A stretch of 64,000 bases of DNA from assembly GCA_031216915.1 (NCBI GenBank), contig CM062289.1, positions 247,567,187 to 247,631,186 on the forward strand, in the 5' to 3' direction. Made by a program: the position numbers and the translations under genes. This document shows positions 41,991 to 54,000 of this stretch, piece by piece. The first letter of the stretch is position 1; each line of letters begins with the position of its first letter. The stretch is from Pictodentalium vernedei (lineage: Eukaryota; Mollusca; Scaphopoda; Dentaliida; Dentaliidae). The notes below the pieces were generated by a model that saw only the letters and a list, made by a program, of their open reading frames with translations, made no database searches and was not told the DNA's origin.

Positions 41991-42579
41991 GAACTATTTA
42001 CAGCATACCCCACATGGTCATAGTTAAAGAACATCATGGGGCCATTCACAGTAAATTATTGGCCCTCCATGGGCTGAATGCGACTTTGAATGTTTTACTG
42101 TCACCTTCACTTGTTCATGGAAATGCTGTTGGTGGAAATGAATGCACAATTTGGACTCCATAATTAAACAATTTCCATGTCGGTCTGAAACATTAGTTTC
42201 AGCCAGTGTGGAAATTTCTAAAATAAGGAGGCAAAAAATGTACACAACTTGAAAGACTGTAGACAAATCATACGAGTGAATATGCTGCAATATATTAAAA
42301 ATATAGAGTCTTTAATCTCTTACATTCCATTCCTGATAGGTTTGCAATGACGGTGATGATATTATGGTGTGAAAGTATTTTGATAAAGAAAATGTTGACC
42401 TCGCCTTGTCCCTATATCCTGATAAATTCTTTCTATTGATTGGTCAGCATGCCTTGGACAAATAGCCATGGCAAAGGATGCACCCAACATCCAAAGTATA
42501 TGAGAGCTTGCAACATCCAGGGTATAAGCGAACGTGAAACATTGGGGTATATGGTTTAAACAAAAGCTTTCCGATTTTA
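41991..42579. other. No recognisable gene
   Basis: Mixed-composition sequence with no domain-bearing frame. It ends at the 3' terminus of the minus-strand CR1-like copy C. Confidence 0.45.
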
Positions 42580-43571
42580 GTTTAAACAATATTTATTCAA
42601 TAGTTGATAAGCAAATATATTTCACAATAACAGTTGAGTAACAAAAATCAGAACAACACAAGATACAGTACTAGTATTATACATGAAACAAGTAATGACA
42701 AGGAAATTAATTACTCTGTAAAAGAGGGATTCGACAGGAAGCTTAAAGCTTATGTAAGTCGTCTCCCTAACAGTTGTAAAAAAATTACCCATGTTGGTGG
42801 TACAAATCCATGGAGCAGCTCGGATATCGTCGCCTGGAGGCCGAGACAATCCCCCATTGTATATAAGTTAAACTTAGATGCAGCGATTGTACATCAGTTT
42901 GCCAATAAGTTAAACATCACATCAGTTGGTTAACAAAAACAACACACTCAAAGACCATCACACAATATCTCTCTATCACACACGCACAACTCCCTCTCTC
43001 ACGCACATCCTCTCACCATTTCCCACACCCTCTCCCCTACACAATCACATTCAAGCGCAAGGGCGCAGCCCCCAGATCTGGCTCAACACAAATAGACAGG
43101 AGACTCCAATGGCATTCAAATACGGAGTGCAGAAAGACAGCCTCGACCACCAGGCAACGATTTGCAAGATTGTTTAAACTTCAAATTGAATTAACAAGGA
43201 AAGGAAAAAGAAGGAAGAACTGCAGCACTGATAAATAGAAAAACAGAAGGAAAAAAAAAACTAATAGGAACAGCTTGAATACATCATACATTGACTTAAC
43301 ACTCCAGAGAACCCCAAATAGGCATCTTATTTCCTTTATTTCATTTTGTAAAGAATAAGTTGTAACTAAATTAAGGATTAGAATATCAGTGGTTTTAAAA
43401 TAAAATATCGGTGGTGTTGGGTGTTGGAAGGGATATTCCACTTTAGCCTAACATTGACCACTTGGACCTATTTTATCAGCTAAGCAGAACCTGTTTACCA
43501 CAGTGAACAGTCACTGCCTCAGTATCGCGTTTTTCACGGGGAGTTGGGATGGGGATAACTCATCAGAATCG

Positions 43572-46105
43572 CTAACTTGATAAAATGAAGTCATGTATCA
43601 TTTCGAAAATAAGACAGTTGTCCTTGTTGTTCAAAAATTCTGAGCCAAACAGAAGTGTGGATGTATCTACTACAAATGGGAGTAAATTAATCGTATAATT
43701 ACGTGCGTTAGAGAACAATGGACAACAAAAGAAAAAGTGATCAGTAGTTTCGCGCTCACCACACTGACAGAAAGGACTGGGAGATAAGTGATTGTCGTAT
43801 AGGTGAGAATTAAGGCTACTACAATGCAACCGCAACCTTGAGTTGAGCTCTGCGAGATTTAGCATTACTATAGAACGTTGGGAGTTACCATCACTCAGAA
43901 ATGTTTTAAAGTTAATCAATGATGAGTTTTCATGGACAGGTAAGGGCAACTGATTCCACTGGTCAGTAACGCTTGGGATAATAGAAGACTGATACAGTTG
44001 CATTCGGCAAAAAAGGCACTCGGTGGTTTTGACCAGATCGGAGACTAAGGGAAGAATTCGACAAGGAGATGATTGGGGGGACTTTGTTGGAGATGTATGG
44101 AGGTGATATATGATGATACATTTTGAAAAACTGAATTAGTTTATGTTTATGATGCCTATCTTGCAGGGGGACCCATCGTGTTTCCGAATATAGCAAAGAC
44201 TTACTGGCACTTACTGTTGCTCCCATAATAATTCTTGCTGCTGCAATCTGTATTTTTTTCAAGTTCAGCTACATTGGTCACAGAACAATTATCCCATACA
44301 GTATCCGCGTATTCAAGAAGAGGCCTAATAAAAGCGAAATATATTTTTTATAGGACACTGCGTTCAAGATTAAATTTATAACTCCTCAATAAGTCTAAAC
44401 GAAACCAGGCTTTGGAGCAGATATGGTCAATGTGGTCATTCCATGTAAATGTGCTATTTAGTATAACTCCTAAAGGTTTATGGTTAGAAACTTCCGATAT
44501 CTGTGAGCCACCTAAATACAAGGGTGGGTGGTAGTTGTGATTGCTTTTACGTGATATGTACATACTTTCTATTTTGCTGGGCTTGAACTCATATAACCAT
44601 TTTTTGGCCCAATGCTCGATTGTGGCCAAATCGTGATTGATTATAGCCGAGGCTTGCTCGAGGTTCTCAATAATTAGATATAGGGAAGTGTCATCTGCAA
44701 AGAGGCGTATACTACTAAGTAAATCACTGGTTATATAGTTTATGTATATCAGAAACAGTAAGGGTCCTAGTATGGACCCCTGAGGTACACTTGCATTAAT
44801 GGGCCTCCATGAAGATGCCTCGGAGGCTATCACGACTCGCTGCTACCTATCCGCAAGATACGATTTTAAAAACAGAAGCATGCCATACCTTGTCAAACGC
44901 CTTACTGACATCACAGAAAACTACCCTAACTTCTTTGCCTTCGTCAAGTGCACAACAGAAATCATCATATATGTCAGTCAGTTGGAGGACAGTTGAATCT
45001 CGAGGTGTAAAACCTGACTGAAACTGACAAAGAACATTATTTTCAATCAAAAATTGCCACAAGCGTTTGAAAACACATTTTTCAAATATCTTACCAACAC
45101 AGCTGATCAACGATATCGGGAAATAATTAGTGACTGAGTTTGAGGGTTGTTTTTTAAGAATTGGGGAGACATTTGCCTTTTTCCATAATAAAGGAAAGTA
45201 CGAATTATTCAGTAGTATATTGAATAAAATTGAGAGTGGTTCACAGAGAGAGGATTACATTCCTTAAGGAGACGCGGGCTTATTTGGTCAGGTCCGGATG
45301 CCTTGGACACTTTTATCGACTTCATTGCTGCGTATACTTCGCTGCAATGTAGGGTGATACTATCAATGCATTGGTAAACATGGGGTGGTGAATCTGGTAG
45401 GGAAGCATTCGAATCGTCAACTGTCGAGATCGAACTGAAGTATTCATTGAACACTTCGGCTTTCTCAACACTTGAAGAGTATATTTTGTTTAAATGAATC
45501 AGGGTAGGAATTCCTGTTGCATTACTTACCGACGAGTGTTTTAAGGGTCTTCCACCACAGTGATGCTGGGATTAGGTTGCTTCTCAATGTGTCCTGGACT
45601 TTTGACATATACAGGGCTTTGGCCTTTCTGATAGCCGAAACAACCTCATTCTGTTGTTTGTATTTAGTCCATCCGTGCGAGAAATTAGTATGCGTTTAGC
45701 AATGCGATACAAACGTTTTCTCTGTCTAATCAGTAATCTTATTTCATTATGCATCCATTTCGGTTGGCCCATTTTCGAAGTAAAAATTTTATTGGGAAAA
45801 TGTCTAGATGCAGTATTGAGTATTTTGTTGGTGAAATTGGAAACTATAGTATCGAGACATAGAGTATCAAAGATAGAGTTCCAGTCGGTGTCAGAAAAAG
45901 CCTTGTTCAATACCGCATAGCTGCCCTGAGAATAAAGCCATATCCTCCTCTTGAAGGAAGGGGGGTTCAGTTTAAAAAATTCAACCTCGATTGAAATTGG
46001 ACAGTGGTAGCGGGTCATGTCTGGGATAATTGGTTCAAGGACTTCACATGCTTTCACGTTGATTGTGCCACTGACAGCAAAGAGATCTAACAGTGAAGCG
46101 GACAT
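43572..46105 (-). pseudogene. RT and C-terminal region of copy C
   Basis: From right to left: linker with QPKWMHNEIRLLIRQRKRLY (about 45,700-45,780), VSKASGPDQISPRLL, ISCVGKIFEKCVFKRLWQF, CDVSKAFDKVWHAS, SVPQGSILGPLLFLIY, LFADDTSLYL (about 44,680), AAARIIMGATVSASKSLLY, and CQCGERETTDHFFFCCP (about 43,720-43,770). GVPQGS has become SVPQGS. At least five frame breaks separate the pieces. The catalytic Asp pair is intact, but the copy is not translatable as one protein. Confidence 0.85.
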
Positions 46106-47024
46106 CCCAGAAAAACATGTTGGTTCACTCTCAAGCTGTCAAAGTTAAAGTAGTTGATTATTTCAGAAAAGCAACTTCTCGAGGAAACCATTTGATTATT
46201 GTTAAAATCACCTGTGACAATTAAGTCAGCAATTGACGTGTCTCTGGCTTTTTCGATGGATGCTGATATGGCATTCCATGTATCTGGAGGACTATTGGGT
46301 GGATGGTAGAATACTCCTAATAATAACAATCTACTCCATTTTGTAAATACTTCAGCCCATAGGCACTCCGTATTCGGTGCCTCTAGATCCGGTCTATGTC
46401 GAAAGAGATATCATCTTTAATGTAAATGGCAACCCCACCTCCCCTTGACGAGCGATTGAATCGCAACGGTTCATGGAATCTATGGAGTTGGGCATCGCAA
46501 GTGGAATCATCACTTTGTAGCCATGTTTCACTCAGAGCCAAAATATCAAAAGGTGCGAATTCACATTGAACAATATCTAATTTAGGTTTGAGGCTTTGAA
46601 TGTTAAGATGAACAATTTTTAGAGTATTCAGAGTATGATCTGAATTAAAAGAATTTGGACCCGGGTTAGTTTCAATGTCACCAGACAATGATAAGCTAAT
46701 AGACAAAAAGAAGAAAAACTACGTTAATAGGAGAAGTGTGGTCAATGATGGTGTGCCCTTCGAGACATTCAGAGACCTGTAGTGATGCTGAATTACTTAG
46801 GAACAATTTACTGAGAGAGAGGTATTTTGCACGCTGGGTTGCCCGATGAACATCGCAAACATAGCAGTAAAGCTTTTTTGCAGCTCAACACCACCGAGGC
46901 GCAAGAGCAAGTAAGTTAAGATACAAGTAGATCTATCCTTCGGCAAACAATGCTTTAAGCTACTAGAATAAACTGTAAAGTTGAAATTGCCAATCCGGGC
47001 ACGGTATAATTCAAGTGAGCTCAT
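46087..47024 (-). pseudogene. Leader-2A-endonuclease of copy C
   Basis: The leader frame (47,024-46,797) shares RLGGVELQKSFTAMFA with RYSGVDSLKSFTVMTA of copy A, so the pre-2A protein is conserved. A hydrophobic FFFFLSISLSLS stretch follows, with a stop just before it, then GDIETNPGP, then LNIQSLKPKLDIV, ETWLQSDDS and GGGVAIYIKDD. After a break near 46,385 comes LLLGVFYHPPNSPPD and IVTGDFNNNQ. The leader is separated by stops in this copy. Confidence 0.8.
46656..46682 (-). other. 2A-like ribosome-skipping motif, copy C
   Basis: The minus-strand codons spell GDIETNPGP, matching D-(V/I)-E-x-N-P-G-P. It is placed after a hydrophobic run exactly as in copy A, although the sequence around it has diverged. 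Confidence 0.85.
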
Positions 47025-47299
47025 TGAATATAATTTAGTTTTGGCATCAAAATGTATTCAAGCTGGCTTGAGAAAGAATGATGTAGTGTAGAATGTAAAG
47101 TATTGGAATAATAGACTAGGAAGTAACAGATTCACAAAACACTAAAATAGGGATGAAGGTAATTAAAAATATATAAAATGACTGTGAAATGTTATATAAA
47201 TATATATATAGGTAGAGTGTATAGTCTGCTTAAACAAAGTAAAGGTTACCTGTTTACATTTAGTGGATATTTAGTGTGTTAGTTCAAGCGGTCTCTTTC

Positions 47300-49549
47300 A
47301 GCCAATGTTTGAGGGTACACTTCGCATGGTGTATTGACTCCAGCATTTGCTCATAATACATTCCAATCCCATTAGTTGAATAGAAATTTTGCCAGTGGAA
47401 TTTATCCAATTATCAGGAGTATTCAATCAACAGGGATTTGATCATAATCCTGTATTCTGAGTTAAACGGGAGCATTTATTCTATTATATCATGGATCTGA
47501 CGCAAGCCTGTACGAACATTTTCAATCTAGTTGACCTGTGGGAACACATTAATGGCATTTAGAGGAGAAAAGAGGAGATAAAATCTCGATCGGATCACAA
47601 CACAGTTGCGATCCGATCGAGATTTTCTCTCCTATTTTGCAACTAAAATACTCGATATTGATAAGTGGGGATAGACTGTTGTGAAACCACGGTTAAACAC
47701 ATGAACGGCATTAGCTGGTTGAGTGCTGGAAACCACTATTATATCTTCAAAAAAAAAAAAATAAAAAAAGTGTGGGTACAATGCTAAAATATTAATGTTT
47801 CATTGTCTGTCAACAGGGAATAAAAAAAAATTCATTTACAAAGATTTTCCGTACTACAAATCAGGCACCCTCCAACAATTTGCAATAAACAAATATTAAT
47901 TACAATACTCAGACCACAAAAATATTCCAGCACCCAACCAGCCTTGGAAAAATTCGGAGATAAGACTTACGAACGTCTCTCGACACAGCCGTGATCCGAT
48001 CGAAATTCTGTGACCAATTTTGCTGCTATAAGACTGCATACCGATGAGAGTGTGTGGGATGTGATCAATCTTGTTGTTAAGTCATATTGAGTTATACTAA
48101 GTTCATGAGCAGTCTTATGTCCATAAAGGAGGTGCTTCTCGCAATCAAATCAGATAAGTTAGAAATATATTTACACCAAAGGGTTGAGAATACATAAGTG
48201 TAGTATTGCGATTCCAGTATGATTATATTGCGAGGCAACGACCAAAACACAATAACGGGATTTCTGGATGAACGCCGGAAGTCACTCTCATGGCTGAGGG
48301 TACAATGCTAAAGCATACAAATTCTTTGTTCATGTTTCATTGTAAGACAAAGGAAAACAAAAATCAGTTCGCAAAGATCTGCTTTATGACAAACTACCAC
48401 TTAATACTACATCCTGTATTAAGCAAACGTTGATTTGTAATACTTTGACCACCAAAAATAACCCAGCACTCAAACAGATGCTGAAAAACTAGATGCTGAA
48501 AAAATGCTAAAAAAAAAATCGGAGATAAAAATTTCGATCCACTCACGACACAGTTGTAATCCGATCGAAATTCAGTGAGTGACCGATGTTGTTACTATAA
48601 GATGAGATATTGGTAAAAGTATGAGGAGCATGGGGTATCTTGAACAGATCGCACATATTAAGTTATACCAGGTACATACAGTCTTCAGACATGTGATCGT
48701 AAGGGAGGTATTTCACGGGATCAGATCGCAATTAGGACGTACTGATTTTCCAACAGTGATTTGATATTACTTAAGGAACTTGTCAGATACCAATACGTCA
48801 ATATTGCGACACCACGATCAAAAAATTTCATGGCATAAAGGAGGAAATCGGAGATGGAATCACGATCAAATATCCACAAAAGAGGTACTTCTCACCATCA
48901 GGTCACAATAAGTTAAAAATATATTTTCACCAAAGGTTTGGGATTACAAAAGCAAAGTATTGCGATTGCAGTATGATTAGATTGTGAGGCAGCAACCAAA
49001 ACACACTAGCAGCATTTCTGGTCGGGCACTAGAAGTCACCATCATGTTTTTTTTAAGAAAAGTGAGGGTGTAATGTGACATGTAAATTAATATATAAAAA
49101 CATTTGAATTCATTGGTTGTGTTTTACTGTCAGTTGATAAAAAAAAAAAATTAATTCACAAAGATCTGTTTCATCACAAACTGTTGGAGAGTGCCCACAG
49201 GCACCCTCCAACAATTCGTAATAAACAAGCAATACTCTGGCCACCAAATAATATTCCAGCAACCAACCAGTTAAGGAAAAAATCGGAGATAAAAAAAACA
49301 AAACAAAAAAACAAAAAAAAAACAAACTCACAGTCGCTATCGGATCGAAATTCTGTGACCCGCGATTGTGCGACTATAACACTAGATATTGGTAGGAGTG
49401 TGTGGAGCATGTGCAAACTTGGTTAAATCGAACATATTAAGTTATACCCTGTTCATACAGTCTTCTGTAATGTGATCATAAGGGAGGTATTTCACAGGAT
49501 TAAATCGCTGCAATGTATAAGGACATGGTGATTTTCAAACAATGATTTG
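47300..49549. repeat. Hairpin-core satellite array, left part
   Basis: Degenerate units contain GGAGATAAAATCTCGATCGGATCAC-ACAC and GTCGCGATCCGATCGAAATT, near 47,580, 47,990, 48,530, 48,850 and 49,335. They are joined by alternating spacer types: one with AACATATTAAGTTATACC-TG-TCATACAGTC and GATACCAATA, another with TTCGCAAAGATCTGCTTTAT and a CACCCTCCAACAA stem. Unit spacing is irregular at about 300-570 bp. No coding region is present. The array resumes right of the Gmr1-like insertion. Confidence 0.8.
47580..47626. repeat. Perfect 17-bp-arm hairpin of the satellite core
   Basis: AAATCTCGATCGGATC and its exact reverse complement GATCCGATCGAGATTT flank a 13-nt loop (ACAACACAGTTGC). One more A-T pair extends the stem. 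It is the best-preserved of at least eight versions in the array. Confidence 0.92.
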
Positions 49550-50308
49550 TGTTATATAGCCCCATATTATATCGAGATTGATACATCCTTGGTGAATAAT
49601 TATATTGAGATTGATATTTTTTTTCTGCATTTTCTGACTGGTCTCACTCATTTGCACTGAGTGACCTTTGTTTACATCTTTGTTACACTAATATATTGTA
49701 CATATAGCTGTTGATTGTTTAATTGTTTAAGTAGGTCAATGACCTTGTTTACTTGAACTTTAGCAGAATCCCCTAGAAACTAATAAAACATTGCAGAAAC
49801 TTCCTCTTCTGGGACATTCTATCTGGTTACTATATAAAGGCTTGTCAACAGAATTCAAAAACTCATTTTTATAGAAAGCCATTTCAGAGAGACTCACTTC
49901 AGTTGTTTCCATTGGAGATTATTATTGTTTCAGAACAGTGCATTTATTATAGAAGCAGTGCTTCTTTGTGAATTTGGAAGATTGATTCCAAAAGAGAATT
50001 TTGAAGAGAATCTATTCGTCTTGGAAAAGAGAATTTATACTTTCTGTGAAACAGAATAATATTATTTTGTGAAAAGCCAGGATTCTACTGGATTCTGTCA
50101 AACTGTACTTTGGACTAATTCTATAATTGATAAGTACCACTGTATTTATTTTCTGTAAACCAATTAGTGTAAAAGATCTTTGTATCATTTTTTTTTTTAT
50201 ATTAATTTTTTTTAATTAAATTTCAGAATAGGTAAATTCAAAGTTATTGTTGCTAATTCTCAGATTTCTTTCTGTTACCAATATCAATAATATTTCTATA
50301 CCGTAACA
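49550..50308 (+). repeat. 5' LTR of Gmr1-like element
   Basis: 759 bp. A TATA box (TATATAAAGG) lies at 49,831-49,840, a likely promoter for the genomic RNA. The 3' end contains a poly-T/AATTAAATT tract shared with the 3' LTR. Confidence 0.9.
49831..49840 (+). promoter_or_regulatory. TATA box in the 5' LTR
   Basis: TATATAAAGG is the only canonical TATA I see in the LTR. The corresponding region is missing from the 3' LTR. Confidence 0.5.
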
Positions 50309-50313
50309 GAAAT

Positions 50314-50331
50314 TGGGGGCTCGTCCGGGAT
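50314..50331 (+). other. Primer-binding site matching tRNA-Pro
   Basis: TGGGGGCTCGTCCGGGAT starts five bases after the LTR. It is the classical 18-nt complement of the tRNA-Pro 3' end, known from gammaretroviruses and some gypsy elements. Known from memory; tRNA identity should be checked against the host. Confidence 0.85.
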
Positions 50332-50472
50332 TGAATATAAGATAACGAGAAAGCTTTATTTGCATATTGCAATTATTATTTTGGCTCACTCTCAAAACAT
50401 TTAAATTTTCTTAGAAAATTTCAGTATTATTATTTACCGTATATAATCTGAGAATCGGCAAACCTTTTCATC

Positions 50473-52584
50473 ATGGTGTTTATTGTGACAGAATTTATAT
50501 CTGAATTTGAAAGCTCTCCTAGTTTGGCCCTTTTAGAATCTCTCCAGAAGGAGGATTTATTCCAACTTGCTCATTATCTAAAATTACCTGCCACCCCTTG
50601 GTCTGAACAAACATAAACTTAAACAGCTCATTGTTAATCATTATATGGAGGAAAGCCTTTTGCCTCAGTCTGAAACTCTCCCCTCTGAACCACAACCCAC
50701 TGATGCCCTTGAACTCAAAAAGTTAGAATTGGAATTAAAAAAGTTAGAAATGCAACAAAAAATGAGGGGAATTGAAATTCAGGCCCAAAAAGAAAGGGAA
50801 CAAATTCAGGCCCAAAAAGAAAAAGAAGAGGAAATGAAATTAAATTAAAAGAATTAGAAGCTCGACAAAAAGAAAAAGAATTAGAAGCTCAAAAAGAAAT
50901 GGAACAAATTCAAGCTCAAAAAGAAAGGGAACAAATTCAGGCTCTAAAAGAGGATAGGGAATTAAAATTAAGGGAAATAGAAGCTCAAAAAGAAATGCAC
51001 TTAAAAGAATTAGAAATTCAGGCCCAAAAGGAAATAAAAATAAAAGAATTAGAATCTCAACGTCAAGGCTCAAATGTAATCTCACCAAGTAGATTTGATG
51101 CAACTAAACATGTTAGGCTAGTTCCCCCCTTTCAAGAAAAAGATGTTGATAAATATTTTTTACATTTTGAAAAAGTGGCAACAAGTTTAGAATGGCCAAG
51201 GGATGTCTGGACTTTGCTATTGCAAAGTGTTTTGAAAGGGAAGGCCCAAGAAATCTATTCTGCTCTATCTTCGGAGCACAGCAATAATTATGACACTGTT
51301 AAAGAGGCTATACTTAAGGCATATGAACTTGTTCCAGAGGCCTATAGGCAGAAATTCAGAAATTATTATAAAAACGAAAATCAAACTCATCTGGAATTTG
51401 CCAGAGAGAAGCAAAATTTATTTGGCAGGTGGTGCCATTCCAAAGAAATTGGGAAAGATTTCTCTAAATTAAAAGAAATGATGCTGATTGAAGAGTTTAA
51501 AGGAAAGATACATTCAGATATAAAGGCCCACCTGGATGAACAAAAAGTTGACACATTAAACAGAGCTGCAGTACTAGCAGATGACTATGCCTTAACTCAT
51601 AAAATGAGTCGTAACTCTACAAATTTTTGGTTTCACAAGAATTCTTTCCAAAGTGGACCTAGACCAACTTCAGATAAAACTCATCCTTCCAATCCTCCAA
51701 ACTTTTCCCCGCCCAAATTTAATAAGAAATTTGGTGAAAACAAAACCTCTAATGCCAGCCCTACACCATTACGACCCAACAGTTCAACTAAAACTTGTAA
51801 TTATTGTAAAAAAACAGGTCATTTATTATCTGATTGCTGGCTGTTAAAAAGGAAAAATGAGTCCTCTTCTTCACAGAATGCACTAACATGTGCTCCATGC
51901 CCTGAAAATTATGTTACAAAGCAAGATGCTTTAGAAAATTATAAGCCATTTATTTCTGAAGGCTTTGTTTCCCTTGAGGGGGATAAGCACTGTTCCTTAT
52001 CAATAAAAATACTGAGAGACACTGGGGCTACTCAGTGTTTAATGTTAGAAGGAATTTTGCCATTTTCTGAAGAAAGTGTTACAGGGGCACAAGTTCTAAT
52101 ATCAGGTATTGAGTCAAACTCTTTGAATACCCCACTTCATAAAATAAATTTAAAAAGTAGTTTAGTAAATGGGACTGTGACAGTAGGAATCAGACCTACT
52201 CTACCTGTAAAAGGTATTTCTTTATTATTGGGAAATGACTTGTCTGGTGACAAGGTCACTGTAGAAGTGGTGGATAAGCCGAGCACAGATGAAAGTATTA
52301 TTAATTTGAAGGAATGTTTTCCTTTTGCCTTTCCTGCATGCGCTGTGACTCGGTCCATGGCAAAGAAAGCTGAGGTTGATAGCAACCTCAATTGTGTTGA
52401 TTTAAACAGCAAAGCTGAGGATAAGAACAGTCACAGAATTACAGATTCTGAAGACATTGATTTGCCTCAGACATTTTTGAGTCAGTGTGATGACTCCTCC
52501 AGAAATTGTAAAGAGGCCACTACACCTGAGAGTGATAGGGGGACCTCCTTGAATGTCATTTCCCAGACTTCTTTAATTCCGTAA
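50473..52584 (+). pseudogene. Gag (SCAN-like capsid), CCHC knuckle and protease
   Basis: The first ATG (50,473) opens a short helical segment with SLQKEDLFQLAHYLKL. After a slip near 50,610 come Lys/Glu/Gln-rich coiled-coil repeats (EIQAQKEREQIQAQKE) to about 51,055, with another slip near 50,845. The 561-codon frame to 52,584 has VRLVPPFQEKDVDKYFLHFE, then a SCAN-like part (YRQKFRNYYK...LKEMMLIEEFKGKI...AAVLADDYAL, about 51,340-51,600). CNYCKKTGHLLSDC (CCHC) and LRDTGATQCLM (retropepsin) follow. SCAN domains of vertebrate zinc-finger proteins derive from Gmr1-like capsids, and this protein retains that layout. Confidence 0.85.
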
Positions 52585-52639
52585 CAGGAAAGTGATCCTG
52601 ACCTTGCCGAGCCACGTGAAAGGGCTCTAACAGAGGCAG

Positions 52640-54000
52640 AAGCCCAAAACTCCCCTACCTGTTATTTTAAAAAAATCTGATGTACTCATGAGGAAATGCC
52701 GACCACCAGAAGTACCCTCCAATAGTGATTGGGAGGTTATTTATCAAATAGTTGTCCCCACTAAATACCGGAATGAAATAATAAGCCTGGCTTATGAAAA
52801 TCCAATGGCTGGACATTTGGGAATTAGGAAGACCTACTCTCGTATTCAGCAATGTTTTTACTGGCCCAAGCTTCGACAGGATGTTGTTGAATTTTGTAAA
52901 ACCTGTCACACCTGTCAAATTGTAGGAAAACCCAACCAGAAGATTCCGCCCGCTCCCCTTCAACCAATCCCTGCTTTTGAGGAGCCATTTAGTAGAATTA
53001 TTATTGACTGTGTTGGCCCATTGCCTAGAACAAGATCTGGAAATGAATATCTTCTTACCATCATGTGTGCTTCTACATGATTTCCTGAGGCTATTCCTTT
53101 AAGAAATATTAAAACTAAGGCCTTGATAAAATTGTTCACGATTTTCAGTCTACCCAGGTCAGTGCAATCAGACCAGGGCTCAAATTTTATGTCAAACATT
53201 TTTCAGCAGGTGATGTATGAGCTCAGAATTAAGCAGTACACATCAAGTGCCTATCATCCCGAAAGTCAAGGAGCTCTAGAACGCTTTCATCAGACACTGA
53301 AGACCATGATAAAGGCCTATGGGGAGGATAATGAAAAGGATTGGGATGAAGGAGTACATCTCCTCCTTTTTGCAGTCCGTGAGACTGTACAGGAATCTCT
53401 GGGGTTCAGCCCTTTTGAATTAGTAGTTGGACACTCAGTGAGGGGTCCTCTCACTGCTTTGAAGGAGAAATGGCTCGAGGAAGAACCAATTGAAATTTCT
53501 GTCCTGGACTATGTGTCCACTTTTAAGGAAAAATTGCACCAACCAGAGAAATGGCAAATGATCATTTACAGAAAGCCCAGAGTCATATGAAGACCTGGTA
53601 TGACAAAAAGGCAAAATTTCGCACCTTTAAATCTGGGGACAAGGTGCTAGTATTATTCCCCTTAAAGGGCAATGCTTTACAAGCAAGATATTCAGGCCCT
53701 TATATTGTTAAGCACAAGATCAGTGATACTGATTATGTTGTTGAGACTCCTGATAGACTCAAAAATACTCAGCTGTGCCATATAAATATGTTGAAAACAT
53801 ATTATGAGAGACAACCAAGCTCTCTACCAGTCTCAACAGTCACCCACATGGATGAGCTGGAAAATCCTGTGGAGGATGTTTATGAAGGCGGTGAAAATGT
53901 ACCTCTTAAGTTACAGAACTCAGATATCCTGAGAGATCTACAAAATAAAATACATTATTTACTGCCTGACCAAAGAAACGATTTAGTTGATTTAATTTTC
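52640..54000 (+). pseudogene. Integrase, upstream of RT
   Basis: AYENPMAGHLGIRKTYSR and FCKTCHTCQ form the zinc region; the usual first His (AHE) is Tyr here. The core has IIIDCVGPLP (Asp), a stop at about 53,078, SDQGSNFMS (Asp) and HPESQGALERFHQ (Glu). After a frame slip near 53,560 the C-terminal domain reads FKSGDKVLVLFPLKGN and ARYSGPYIV, then NTQLCHINMLKTYY. The same frame runs on toward the RT region (DVPSRTSVIFHDVDVG). So integrase precedes RT within one polyprotein. Two breaks and the missing His make it non-functional. Confidence 0.85.

Larger units (their letters stand above)
42580..47030 (-). mobile_element. CR1-like non-LTR retrotransposon, copy C
   Basis: Same family as copies A and B. 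The 3' terminus on the minus strand is AATAAATATTGTTTAAAC (complement at 42,580-42,597). Leader, 2A, endonuclease, RT and Cys-rich C terminus follow from right to left. Several frames are broken. The 5' limit is approximate, because I did not find a matching TSD. The 3' region (42,580-43,570) is longer than in copy A and may hold another insertion. Confidence 0.85.

Noticed and set aside
42634..43177. Two frames of 99 and 83 codons
   Set aside because: They lie in the 3' region of CR1-like copy C, on the opposite strand. No recognisable domain.
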